This document shows positions 1 through 7,099 of a DNA stretch of 10,670 nt, one piece after another. The stretch comes from Zoogloeaceae bacterium. GTDB taxonomy: Bacteria > Pseudomonadota > Gammaproteobacteria > Burkholderiales > Rhodocyclaceae. Numbering within the stretch: position 1 is the first letter of the stretch; the number at the start of each line of letters is the position of its first letter. Below the pieces are notes generated by a model. The model was not told the DNA's origin, did not search any database, and saw only the letters and a list, made by a program, of their open reading frames with translations. Location of the stretch: the NCBI GenBank assembly GCA_031278735.1, contig JAITJU010000002.1, positions 1-10,670 on the forward strand, given 5' to 3'. A program made the position numbers and the translations under genes.

Positions 1-156
1 GCCTTGCGGCGCTTCTTCCGGCGCTTTCCGCGGCGCGGCTTCTTGCGTTTTTTCCGGCGAAGCGGCGATGCTTTCCGTGTCCGGGCGCGCGGGCTGGCTG
101 TTGCAGGCGGCGAGCAGAAAAAGCAGGCTGGCGCAGCGGACAAGGGGCAGGCGCAT
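1..156 (-). CDS. Putative lipoprotein, N-terminal part only (runs off the left edge)
   Basis: Reading the minus strand from the ATG at 156 gives 52 codons with no stop before the window edge. The product starts with a short basic N-terminus, a hydrophobic core and a lipobox LAAC with the acceptor cysteine at residue 18, followed by Asn-Ser. It should therefore be exported, lipidated and, with no Asp at +2, probably sorted to the outer membrane. Residues 22-52 form a Pro/Ala/Glu/Lys-rich linker with repeated APE/AAP-like units, as in flexible tethers of periplasmic lipoproteins. The start overlaps the stop of the marR-family gene by one base (TAATG), which suggests translational coupling; the ribosome site of its own is poor. 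The functional domain lies outside the window, so I cannot name the family. An efflux-pump adaptor or a lipid-anchored thioredoxin-like protein are guesses from context only. Confidence 0.75.
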   Translation of the reverse strand, partial: MRLPLVRCASLLFLLAACNSQPARPDTESIAASPEKTQEAAPRKAPEEAPQG

Positions 157-740
157 TACTTTTTCGCGCCCGAAGGGCGGGAGAAAGAACGAACGGCGGC
201 GGGCGGCAAAAGCGCGGGCGCGACGAGGTCCGCCAGCGGAATCAGTCCGGCGTCGCGTATTTTTGGCGGCGCAACCCCTTTTTCGCCGGAGAGCGCAAGG
301 CTGACCCTGCCGGTTTTCAGAATGAGCAGCAGGCGTTTCAACAGACCGTGTAACTGTCCCAGTTCTTCCGGCGAAAGTTTGCTCAACGCGCCGGGCAAGG
401 CGCCCTCCAGCGGTTGCGGCGCTTTTTCAATCAGTTCGACGCCGCGCGGCGCGGGCGTGAGGTGCACCACGCGCCGATCATGGCGCGAGCGGTCTTTCCG
501 GATCAGATTGAGTTCCACCAACCGATCGACCAGGTTGCTGGCGGTAGATTGATGCACGGCCATGGCGCGCGCCAGTTCGGAAACCCGCAGCCCCGGCTGC
601 CGCGCCACGACCGCCAGCGCCCAAAGCTGCGCGCCGCTGACCTGACAAGTGCTCTCGACCTGCTGGAAATGTTGCTTGACGGCGCTGAAGACGGCGCGAA
701 ACTGCTTCAGCACATCCATGGCGTCAGGGGCGGCGGGCAT
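156..740 (-). CDS. MarR-family winged helix-turn-helix transcriptional regulator with C-terminal extension
   Basis: 194 residues. Residues about 9-145 fit the MarR fold: N-terminal dimer helices, a winged helix-turn-helix with recognition helix near residues 63-76 (HQSTASNLVDRL), a wing with the typical D-R-S-x-H-D-R-R pattern (83-90), then C-terminal dimer helices rich in Leu. MarR proteins bind palindromic operators as dimers and usually repress neighbouring efflux, stress or catabolic genes; ligand and targets are unknown here. The ATG at 740 is preceded by TGAGG at about 7 nt. The gene follows the cnoX-like gene by 9 bp and overlaps the downstream lipoprotein start by one base, so all three probably form one operon. 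Oddity: MarR proteins are usually about 140-160 residues, while this one carries about 49 extra residues (146-194) rich in Ala, Pro and Leu with a basic end. A single Cys32 could in principle be redox-sensitive, but that is speculation. Confidence 0.9.
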   Translation of the reverse strand: MPAAPDAMDVLKQFRAVFSAVKQHFQQVESTCQVSGAQLWALAVVARQPGLRVSELARAMAVHQSTASNLVDRLVELNLIRKDRSRHDRRVVHLTPAPRGVELIEKAPQPLEGALPGALSKLSPEELGQLHGLLKRLLLILKTGRVSLALSGEKGVAPPKIRDAGLIPLADLVAPALLPPAAVRSFSRPSGAKK

Positions 741-749
741 TGAATGGCC

Positions 750-1601
750 TCAATTCAGCAGCGCCGCCAGCGCGCGGCGATATTGACGCACCAGGTCATC
801 GTAGCATTCCGTCGCGCCAATGATGGTGAAAAGTTCCAGCAGGAGACGCCGTCCGGCGGCGTCGTCGAAATGGCGGTCGCGGCGCACGACTTCCAGCGCG
901 GCTTCCAGCGCCTCCGCATAACGCCCCTGTCCGGCCAAGGCTCTGGCCAATTCCAGACGCGCGGCGTGATCGTCGGGAAGACGCGCGAGCTTATCCTGTA
1001 AAAGCGCGATGTCTGCCCCGCCCCCCGCCAGGGACAGTCGCGCCCGGAATGCCTGGGCGCGCTCGGCTTCCAGCGTGAATTCGCGCGCGAGGATGGGTTC
1101 CGCTTCTTTTGCGCGCCCCATCTCCAGCAGCGCGGCGACGGCATCCAGCAGCGCGGCTTCATCTTGCGGATGCTCGGCGAGAAAGGCTTGCAGCATGGCG
1201 TAAGCGCCCTGCCAATCGCCCGCCGCCGCCAGACTTGCCGCCTCCGCGCGCGCGTCGACGGGCGGCGGCGGCACGAATCGATCAATGAAGGCGCGCACAT
1301 CCGCCTCCGCGCGCGCTCCGGTAAAGCCATCCCTGGCCTCGCCGTTTACCAGCATCACGACGGTCGGGATGCTGCGCACGCCAAAATAGGCGGAAAGCTC
1401 CGGGTTCGCATCCGCGTCGACCTTGGCCAGCAAAAAACGCCCCTGATATTCGTCCGCCAGTTTTTCCAGAATGGGTTTCAGCGTCTTGCAGGGCGCGCAC
1501 CACTCCGCCCAGAAATCGACCAGCAACGGCGTTTTCAGCGAAGCCTGCAATACTCGCGTCTCAAAATCCTGCAAGGAGACATCGAAATGAAAATCCGACA
1601 T
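750..1601 (-). CDS. cnoX: CnoX/YbbN-type thioredoxin-TPR co-chaperone (chaperedoxin)
   Basis: 283 residues from the ATG at 1601. Residues 1-110 are a thioredoxin fold with the active-site motif W-C-A-P-C (Cys35, Cys38) and the cis-proline loop S-I-P-T (Pro79). Residues about 120-283 are helical TPR-like repeats ending in the R-x-F-D...LLELF...IG...YRRAL pattern typical of YbbN/CnoX proteins. The family works in the cytosol as a holdase that protects clients during oxidative stress and hands them to GroEL or DnaK. E. coli CnoX has lost the CxxC motif; this one keeps both cysteines, so it may also reduce disulfides, as reported for Caulobacter CnoX. A TTG five codons upstream (1616) is possible, but the ATG start begins with the usual MSDF-type N-terminus and neither has a strong ribosome site. 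First gene of the operon with marR and the lipoprotein; divergent from pepN. Confidence 0.9.
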   Translation of the reverse strand: MSDFHFDVSLQDFETRVLQASLKTPLLVDFWAEWCAPCKTLKPILEKLADEYQGRFLLAKVDADANPELSAYFGVRSIPTVVMLVNGEARDGFTGARAEADVRAFIDRFVPPPPVDARAEAASLAAAGDWQGAYAMLQAFLAEHPQDEAALLDAVAALLEMGRAKEAEPILAREFTLEAERAQAFRARLSLAGGGADIALLQDKLARLPDDHAARLELARALAGQGRYAEALEAALEVVRRDRHFDDAAGRRLLLELFTIIGATECYDDLVRQYRRALAALLN

Positions 1602-1628
1602 GGGAAGCGCACACAAAGAAAAGATGCG

Positions 1629-1634
1629 ATTCTA
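1629..1634 (-). promoter_or_regulatory. Candidate -10 box for the cnoX-marR operon
   Basis: Reading the minus strand, TAGAAT (one mismatch to TATAAT) lies 27 bases before the cnoX ATG, directly preceded by TG. No good -35 hexamer sits 16-18 bp upstream. Position and match are suggestive only. The rest of the 171-bp divergent region 1602-1772 holds a GC-rich self-complementary stretch near 1664-1680 and no clear pepN promoter; TGGTAGGCT at 1729-1737 is a weak extended -10 candidate for pepN. Confidence 0.35.
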
Positions 1635-1772
1635 CATCATGGATCAGGACAGATCAGCGCCTTCGGCGACGGCGCCGCCGACTGTTTTCTGCGCGAGGTT
1701 CCCGTTCCGTGGCAGACGGCAAGAATTCTGGTAGGCTCCTCCCTCCTCGTTACCCCGATCGGAAAACACGCC

Positions 1773-4400
1773 ATGTCCGCCGCCGTCATGATTCATCGCA
1801 AGGATTACGCTCCGCCCCGCTGGCAGGCGGAGGAAGTCGACCTGGACGTGGATTTTCGCGCGGAAGACAATGCGCCGCCCCACGCGCAGGTAACGGCGAG
1901 AATTGAATTCACGCGGCGGGACTGCGCGCCGGACGCGCCCCTCGTCCTCGACGGCGCGGCGCTAGAGACGCTGGATGTGACTGTCGACGGTCAACCGCAT
2001 CCGCACGAAATCACCGCTCATACGCTCACCTTGCGCAATCTGCCGCGGCGTTTCACCCTCATGACCCGGGTGCGGCTTTTTCCCGACGCCAACACCGCGC
2101 TCTCCGGCCTCTACCGTTCCCGCGAAGGCTATTTCACCCAGTGCGAGGCGCAAGGTTTCCGACGCATCACCTGGTTCCCCGATCGTCCTGACGTCATGGC
2201 CACCTACCGCGTGACCCTCCACGCCGACAAGGCGCGTTTCCCCGTCCTGCTTGCCAACGGCAACCTCGTCGCGGCGGGCGACGAACCCGATGGCCGCCAC
2301 TATGCCGTCTGGCGCGATCCGTTCCGAAAACCCTGTTATCTCTTCGCTCTGGCGGTCGCCCGGCTCGACGTTCTGGAAGACGCGTTCATCACGGCCAGCG
2401 GACGCAAGGTGAAGCTGTTCCTCTACGCGGAGCCAGGCAAGATCGATCAGTGCGAACACGCGATGCTCGCCCTGAAGAAAGCAATGCGCTGGGATGAGGC
2501 GCGTTTCGGCCTGGAATGCGACCTCGACCAGTACATGATCGTGGCAATCAGCGATTTCAACATGGGCGCGATGGAAAACAAGGGGATTAACATCTTCAAC
2601 GCCCGCTATGTGCTGGCGCGCCCAGATGTGGCGACCGACGCGGATTTCGAGGCCATCGACAGGGTTGTCGCGCACGAATATTTCCACAACTGGACCGGCA
2701 ACCGCGTCACCTGCCGCGACTGGTTTCAGCTTTCCCTGAAAGAGGGGCTTACCGTGTTCCGCGATCAGGAATTCGGCGCGGACGCGCACGGCCAAAGCGT
2801 TGCCCGCATCCGCGAAGCGCGTGCCCTGCGCGCCGTCCAGTTCCCCGAAGACGCAGGCCCGATGGCGCATCCGGTGCGCCCTGCCGCCTACCTGGAAATC
2901 AACAATTTCTACACGCCCACGGTGTACGAAAAAGGCGCGGAAGTAGTGCGCATGATTCAGACCCTGATTGGCCGCGACGCCTTTCGCGGCGGCATGGACG
3001 AATACTTCAGAAGACACGACGGACAGGCCGTGACTTGCGATGATTTCGTCGCCGCGATGCAGGCGGCGTCCGGCTTCGATCTCGAACAATTCATGCGCTG
3101 GTACGATCAACCCGGCACGCCCCGCGTGACGGCGCAAGGAAAATACGAGGCCGCCACCCGTCGCTACACCTTGACCTTGCGACAGGAAAACCCCAAAGCC
3201 AAGGAACTGCTGGGCGAGGCCTTGCCCTTGCTCATGCCTATCCGCGCTGCCCTGTTCGCGGCGGACGGGCGCGAATTGCCAGGCAGCGCGCGCGCCTTGC
3301 GTCTGGATCGCGAAGAGCAGGATTTCGTTTTCGAGGCGGTGGCGGCAATGCCCATCCCTTCGCTGCTCCGGGATTTTTCCGCGCCCATCCGTCTGGAATT
3401 TCCCTGGACGGAAACCGAACTTGCCTTGCTGCTCGCGCACGAATCCGACGCTTTCGCCGCCTGGGAAGCCGGTCAACAACTGGCCGCCAGAATCATGCTG
3501 ACCGCGCCCGCCATCGCGCCCGACAACTTCATTGCGGCGGCGCGGCAACTATTGAATGTCCATGCGGAACGCGGCGACGCCTTCGTCGCCGAGACGCTGA
3601 CGCTGCCCGGCGACAGCACGTTGATGGAAAAAATCGCGGGCGAAGTCGACCCAGACGCCTTGCGCGCGGCGCGCGACGCGCTGCGGCTGGCGCTGGCGCA
3701 GCATCTGGAAGCCGAATTTTCCGCCCTTTACGCCAGCCTCGCCGCCCAGTGCGCCAAACACGCCGGAAACGCCGCCGCCGCGCCAGCCGTCGTCGGCCAG
3801 CGCGCCCTGAAAAACCTCTGCCTCGGCTATCTTCTAGAACTCGACACGCCTCGCTGCCGCAGTCTGGCGTATCAGCAATTCGAGACCGCCGCCAACATGA
3901 CCGACCAGTTTGCCGCGCTCGCGGCGCTGGCCAACGTCAAGGCCGTCAATTGCCCGGAACGCGAGCAGGCGCTCGCCCGCTTTTACGCCCGCTGGCAACA
4001 CGAGCCGCTGGTCGTCGACAAGTGGCTGTCCGCGCAGGCAAGCAGCCGCCGTCCCGATACGCTGGCGCAGGTCAAGACGCTCAGCCGCCATCCGGCTTTC
4101 GATCGCGGCAACCCCAACAGGATTTACGCGCTCCTGCGCGTCTTCGCGGGCAACCTTGCCGCCTTCCACGCCGTCGACGGCGCGGGCTACCGCTTTCTGG
4201 CCAAAGAAATCCGGCGCATCGACGCGAAAAATCCCCAGGTCGCCGCCCGCCTCGCCCGCGCTTTCGACCGCTGGAAAAAATTCGACGCCGCACGCCAGCA
4301 ACACGCGCAGGCCGCGCTGGAATCCCTGCGCCAGCATCCCGGCCTTTCCCCCGACGTGTATGAAATCGTCACGGCCCTGCTGGCGGCGACACGCGCCTGA
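1773..4400 (+). CDS. pepN: Aminopeptidase N (M1 zinc metallopeptidase)
   Basis: 875 residues, close to E. coli PepN (870). It removes N-terminal residues from peptides in the cytosol, the last stage of protein turnover after ATP-dependent proteases. The M1 hallmarks are all present with a constant +4 offset from E. coli: substrate-binding GAMEN at 265-269, the zinc site HEYFH at 301-305 with the third ligand Glu324 (LKEGLT), catalytic Glu302, and Tyr385 (TVYEKGAEV). The order is an N-terminal beta-sandwich (about 1-190), the thermolysin-like catalytic domain (about 190-440), a small beta domain and a C-terminal helical domain (about 550-875). I chose the ATG at 1773 because GGA lies 9 nt upstream and the protein length fits; the frame is open much further upstream, but that part is antisense to cnoX. 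Monocistronic, divergent from cnoX, convergent with the gene at 4500-5105. Confidence 0.97.
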   Translation: MSAAVMIHRKDYAPPRWQAEEVDLDVDFRAEDNAPPHAQVTARIEFTRRDCAPDAPLVLDGAALETLDVTVDGQPHPHEITAHTLTLRNLPRRFTLMTRVRLFPDANTALSGLYRSREGYFTQCEAQGFRRITWFPDRPDVMATYRVTLHADKARFPVLLANGNLVAAGDEPDGRHYAVWRDPFRKPCYLFALAVARLDVLEDAFITASGRKVKLFLYAEPGKIDQCEHAMLALKKAMRWDEARFGLECDLDQYMIVAISDFNMGAMENKGINIFNARYVLARPDVATDADFEAIDRVVAHEYFHNWTGNRVTCRDWFQLSLKEGLTVFRDQEFGADAHGQSVARIREARALRAVQFPEDAGPMAHPVRPAAYLEINNFYTPTVYEKGAEVVRMIQTLIGRDAFRGGMDEYFRRHDGQAVTCDDFVAAMQAASGFDLEQFMRWYDQPGTPRVTAQGKYEAATRRYTLTLRQENPKAKELLGEALPLLMPIRAALFAADGRELPGSARALRLDREEQDFVFEAVAAMPIPSLLRDFSAPIRLEFPWTETELALLLAHESDAFAAWEAGQQLAARIMLTAPAIAPDNFIAAARQLLNVHAERGDAFVAETLTLPGDSTLMEKIAGEVDPDALRAARDALRLALAQHLEAEFSALYASLAAQCAKHAGNAAAAPAVVGQRALKNLCLGYLLELDTPRCRSLAYQQFETAANMTDQFAALAALANVKAVNCPEREQALARFYARWQHEPLVVDKWLSAQASSRRPDTLAQVKTLSRHPAFDRGNPNRIYALLRVFAGNLAAFHAVDGAGYRFLAKEIRRIDAKNPQVAARLARAFDRWKKFDAARQQHAQAALESLRQHPGLSPDVYEIVTALLAATRA

Positions 4401-4499
4401 CGCTCTCCAACGCCGTGTTCAGGGTGCTCTCGCGACGCCAAATGGTTCCCGGGCATCGGGCGCGAGGGGCGCCAAGTCGCATGGCGGCGCAAGGAAGCC

Positions 4500-5105
4500 C
4501 TATTTGCAGCGCACTATGTTGCCAGACTGGGTGCAGCCTTTCGGCAGAATGAGGTCTTCCGTCCGCGCGCGATCCGCTTCCGCTTGCGCGCGCTCCGCTT
4601 CCAATCTCGATCTTTCCGTTCTTTCCGCGTCCTTCCTTGCCTCTATCTCGGCGGCGGCTTTCCCCGGGTCGGCCGCTCCGCTGTTACAGGCCAGCATCAG
4701 GGAACGATAAGCGGATTCCCCCATTTCCTTTTCCTTCAAAAGGGAGGATTTGCATTGCTCGTCCCGCCGCGCGCGGGTTTGCGCCTCGGCTTGGCGTCGC
4801 GATTCGTCAGCGGTCCATCGCGCCTTGGCCTCCGCCTGTGAGCGCGCCTCTTCCCGCTGAATCTGTCCAAGCTGGGTGGCGTTTCTCTGATGCACCTCCT
4901 GAGCAGCGCCGTATTCTTCCGGCGTAATCTGGCGAACGGAGCGCACCTGCTCTGTTTTCACGCCGACGCCCTCGCATGGATGATCCTGTATCAGGGTCTT
5001 GCCCGTGGAAACCTTGCATTTATAGACCTGTCCCTGGGCGGGCGGCGCGAACATGGGCAGCGCCAAGACCGCCAATAGGAAAAGACACACGGGGAAAAGG
5101 CGCAT
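4500..5105 (-). CDS. Secreted DUF4124-like protein with charged coiled-coil middle
   Basis: 201 residues. I chose the ATG at 5105 because a full AAGGAGG lies 5 nt upstream; an ATG at 5123 would add six residues but lies upstream of that site. Residues 1-25 are a signal peptide with likely cleavage after AQG. The mature start QVYKCK...GKTLIQDHPCEG (26-45) matches the DUF4124 pattern common in beta- and gammaproteobacteria: a small beta-hairpin with two cysteines (Cys30, Cys44). Residues about 65-130 and 155-190 are rich in Ala, Glu, Arg and Gln and look like a helical coiled coil; further cysteines lie in EQCKSS, MLACNSG and in the C-terminal GCTQSGNIVRC, so two or three periplasmic disulfides are plausible. 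The function of the family is not known. It lies 30 bp downstream of rlmD and may be co-transcribed or use its own promoter at 5135-5140. Confidence 0.85.
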   Translation of the reverse strand: MRLFPVCLFLLAVLALPMFAPPAQGQVYKCKVSTGKTLIQDHPCEGVGVKTEQVRSVRQITPEEYGAAQEVHQRNATQLGQIQREEARSQAEAKARWTADESRRQAEAQTRARRDEQCKSSLLKEKEMGESAYRSLMLACNSGAADPGKAAAEIEARKDAERTERSRLEAERAQAEADRARTEDLILPKGCTQSGNIVRCK

Positions 5106-5122
5106 GGCTGCCTCCTTTTTCA

Positions 5123-5137
5123 AATGAGCGTCTCATT
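5123..5137. repeat. 15-bp perfect dyad AATGAGCGTCTCATT after rlmD
   Basis: Six-base arms AATGAG and CTCATT around a 3-base centre. It overlaps the last two bases of the rlmD stop codon and the -10 box at 5135-5140, and it lies just ahead of the ribosome site of the secreted-protein gene. It could be an operator at the transcription start or a small leader hairpin. The stem is AT-rich and lacks a proper T-tract on the minus strand (only TTTG follows), so it is a poor terminator. Confidence 0.45.
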
Positions 5138-5140
5138 ATA
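5135..5140 (-). promoter_or_regulatory. Perfect TATAAT, candidate -10 for the DUF4124-like gene
   Basis: TATAAT on the minus strand, overlapping the rlmD TAA stop codon, 29 bases before the chosen ATG at 5105. Transcription would start near 5128, inside the dyad. The expected -35 position (about 5158-5163) is GC-rich without resemblance to TTGACA, so the promoter is uncertain. Confidence 0.4.
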
Positions 5141-6464
5141 TGGCGCGGCGTCGAAGCGCGGCGTCGAAAACGGCGATGGACTCCGTATGCGCCGTATGCG
5201 GGAACATGTTGACAACGCCCGCGCAAAGGAAGCGATACGCCTTCTGATGCACCAGAATGGCGGCATCGCGCGCCAGCGTGGCGGGATTGCAAGAAACATA
5301 GACGATGCGGGCGGGCGCTTCTTCTTCCCGCGCGGAGGGCAGGGATTTGACTACGGCCAGCGCCCCTTCGCGCGGCGGGTCTATCAGGCATTTGTCGATG
5401 CGCCCCAGCGCGCGCATGGATTCCGGCGTCGCGGCAAACAGATTGGCAACGGCAAAGCGGGCGCCTCCGGCAAGGCCGTTGGATTCGGCGGCGGCGCACG
5501 CACGCTCGACCAATCCCGCATTACCCTCAACCCCCGTCACCCGCGCGCCCCTGCGGGCAATGGGCAAACTGAAGTTGCCCAGACCGCAGAACAAATCCGC
5601 CACGGCTTCGCTGGGGCGCGGTTCGAGCAACGTCAGGACGCGGCGGACCAGGACGCGGTTGACGTCATGATTGACCTGAGTGAAGTCCGTGGGCTGAAAA
5701 GACATGCGCAGATCGAATTCCGGCAGGGCGTAGTCCAGTTCCGGCCCCGGCAGGGGATGGAAACGACGGACGCTCTCCGGCCCGCCGGGTTGCAGATAGA
5801 GCGTCACCCGATGCGCGTCGGCAAAGGCGCGCAGGCGGCTTGCGTCCGCCGTTTTCAACGGCTCCAGAATGCGCAGCGCCAGCGCAAGGCATTGATCGCC
5901 CGCCGCAACTTCCACCTGCGGCAGACGCTCGCGGATGGAAAGGCCGTCGATCAGCTCGCGCAGCGGCAGGAGCAGGGCGGACGCGGCAGGGTACAGGATG
6001 GGGCAGGTCTCGATGTCGGCGATATAACTGCTGCGCTTTTCATGAAAGCCCACCAGCGTCCCGTCTTTCTTGCGCACCCGGCGAACGCCCAGGCGCGCCT
6101 TGCGCCGATACCCCCAGGCAGGCCCCTGAATGGGCGACAGCACCATCTCCGCCCGGACGCGCCCAATATGCCGGAGATTGTCTTCCAGCACCCGTTGCTT
6201 GACGGCGGTCTGGGCGGCATATTCCAGATGCTGCATGGCGCAGCCGCCGCAGACGCCAAAATGCGGGCATCGCGGCGTAACGCGGGCGGCGACGGGATGA
6301 ATGATCCGCACGAGACGCGCCTGCTCGTAACGGGATTTCGCGCGGTAACTCGCGTATTCCACCGTCTCGCCCGGCAAGGCGCCGTCAATGAAGATGGCCT
6401 TGCCGTTTTCACGGGCAATGCCTCTGGCCTCCGCGTCCAGCGCCTCGATTACGCCAATCGGCAT
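5136..6464 (-). CDS. rlmD: 23S rRNA (uracil-1939-C5)-methyltransferase RlmD
   Basis: 442 residues (E. coli RlmD 433). It methylates C5 of U1939 in 23S rRNA using S-adenosylmethionine. The N-terminal TRAM domain (about 1-55, with GIARENGKAIFIDGALPGE) binds RNA. Four cysteines, C66, C72, C75 (CPHFGVCGGC) and C154 (ETCP), fit the [4Fe-4S] site of RlmD. The Rossmann methyltransferase domain shows the SAM motif DLFCGLGNFSLP at 290-301, the DPPREG motif and the catalytic nucleophile Cys392 in SCNPATLARD. These separate it from RlmC and TrmA: the TRAM domain plus cluster plus overall length favour RlmD. The ATG at 6464 follows a GGGGGA site at about 6 nt. Divergent from the DUF7931-like gene (55 bp apart) and followed by the secreted-protein gene. 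Confidence 0.95.
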   Translation of the reverse strand: MPIGVIEALDAEARGIARENGKAIFIDGALPGETVEYASYRAKSRYEQARLVRIIHPVAARVTPRCPHFGVCGGCAMQHLEYAAQTAVKQRVLEDNLRHIGRVRAEMVLSPIQGPAWGYRRKARLGVRRVRKKDGTLVGFHEKRSSYIADIETCPILYPAASALLLPLRELIDGLSIRERLPQVEVAAGDQCLALALRILEPLKTADASRLRAFADAHRVTLYLQPGGPESVRRFHPLPGPELDYALPEFDLRMSFQPTDFTQVNHDVNRVLVRRVLTLLEPRPSEAVADLFCGLGNFSLPIARRGARVTGVEGNAGLVERACAAAESNGLAGGARFAVANLFAATPESMRALGRIDKCLIDPPREGALAVVKSLPSAREEEAPARIVYVSCNPATLARDAAILVHQKAYRFLCAGVVNMFPHTAHTESIAVFDAALRRRAI

Positions 6465-6519
6465 TCGCGTCCCCCAAAAAAGTTCGCAATTCTATCAACC
6501 TCTTCGGTAAACTACGCGC

Positions 6520-6999
6520 ATGACGTACATCATTCACGAATCCTGGAAAGACCTGCAAACCAGTTTCGAGCAGATATTGACGCGGGCAAGCCAGGAACTC
6601 TGCATCTTTGACGACGATTTGACGCAACTGGGCTTGCGGCAGGCCGGGTGTTTTGGCCTCCTGCAAACTTTCCTGGCGCGCAACCCAAGGGCGATCCTGC
6701 GCATCGCCCTGCGCCGCACGGGACGGTTGCATCAGGATCATCCGCGTCTGGTGCGCCTCGTCGCCAGCCAGTCGCATCGCGTCGAGGTGCGGCAGATTCC
6801 CAACACACTACAACACCTGCGCGACGCCTTCACGGTCGCGGATCGCCTGCATACGCTGGCGCGCTTTGAATTGACGCATCCGCGCGCCGCGTTCATCCTG
6901 GACGATTCGGCGGAAAGTACGCCTTACGCGCAGCGATTCTCTGAAATCTGGGCGGCACCGTGCACACCATTCGCGCCAACGCAGATGGGGTTGTATTGA
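6520..6999 (+). CDS. DUF7931-like small protein of unknown function
   Basis: 159 residues, no signal peptide or membrane segment, so cytosolic. The pattern resembles the betaproteobacterial DUF7931 family: an early acidic stretch (IFDDDL, residues 29-34), an FLARNPRAILRIALR strand, HPRLVRLVASQSHRVEVR, then a DAFTVADRLHTLARFELTHPRA motif and a closing F-S-E-I-W near the C-terminus. In other betaproteobacteria, from memory, related domains also occur fused behind an N-acetyltransferase domain; here it stands alone. The alternating strands and the F..IW ending recall half of a phospholipase-D-like fold, but I see no HxK(x)4D motif, so catalysis of that type is unlikely. No Shine-Dalgarno site precedes the ATG; a TAAACT box 7 nt upstream suggests a very short leader or a leaderless message. 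Its TGA is followed by the control region of the next gene. Confidence 0.75.
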   Translation: MTYIIHESWKDLQTSFEQILTRASQELCIFDDDLTQLGLRQAGCFGLLQTFLARNPRAILRIALRRTGRLHQDHPRLVRLVASQSHRVEVRQIPNTLQHLRDAFTVADRLHTLARFELTHPRAAFILDDSAESTPYAQRFSEIWAAPCTPFAPTQMGLY

Positions 7000-7063
7000 C
7001 AGAATGTTTCAAAACCCGGGACAAACGTGTAACAACTTTTCGTTTCGGGATAAAAACTTTTAC

Positions 7064-7078
7064 TGTTGCAGTGCAACA
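7064..7078. promoter_or_regulatory. Perfect 15-bp dyad TGTTGCAGTGCAACA, candidate operator
   Basis: Two 7-base arms, TGTTGCA and TGCAACA, around one G. Given the -10 box at 7094-7099, the dyad spans roughly -42 to -28 and covers the -35 region of the small lipoprotein gene. A symmetric site in that place is what a dimeric repressor, or a class-II-type activator, would use. The TGC/GCA half sites recall sites described for the PHA regulator PhaR, but the regulator is not identifiable from this window. Confidence 0.55.
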
Positions 7079-7090
7079 TTGAAAAATACT

Positions 7091-7099
7091 TGCTACAAT
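7091..7099 (+). promoter_or_regulatory. Extended -10 promoter of the small lipoprotein gene
   Basis: TGCTACAAT contains the extended -10 TGn and TACAAT (one mismatch to TATAAT) in an AT-rich stretch. The -35 position (GTGCAA at 7071-7076) is weak and lies inside the dyad. The predicted start near 7106 gives a leader of about 60 bases. A small stem, CCAGA (7110-7114) with TCTGG (7121-7125), would lie close to the 5' end of the message and could stabilise it. Confidence 0.6.

Noticed and set aside
1164..1772. The pepN reading frame stays open for about 600 bases upstream of the chosen start.
   Set aside because: This part is antisense to cnoX, a clear thioredoxin-TPR gene, and does not resemble M1 peptidase. 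The 875-residue product from 1773 fits the family length.
1962..3548. A 528-codon open frame on the minus strand inside pepN.
   Set aside because: It is fully antisense to well-supported pepN catalytic and helical domains, has no recognisable motif, and open antisense frames are expected in G+C-rich genes with strong third-position bias.
4401..4499. Possible terminator hairpin CGCCA (4470-4474) with TGGCG (4482-4486) between convergent genes.
   Set aside because: The stem is only 5 bp and no T-tract follows on either strand; no other signal is visible in this gap.
5124..6611. A 495-codon plus-strand open frame opposite rlmD, extending into the DUF7931-like gene.
   Set aside because: It opposes all conserved RlmD motifs, and its sequence is a typical antisense shadow rich in Arg, Gln and Gly.
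6996..7001. Perfect TTGACA overlapping the stop codon of the DUF7931-like gene.
   Set aside because: No -10-like hexamer lies 16-18 bp downstream, so it is probably chance; the better promoter is at 7091-7099.
7014..7048. Imperfect inverted repeat CCCG...AAACG with CGTTTCGGG after the DUF7931-like gene.
   Set aside because: The arms need a 4-base bulge and no T-run follows, so I do not call it a terminator.
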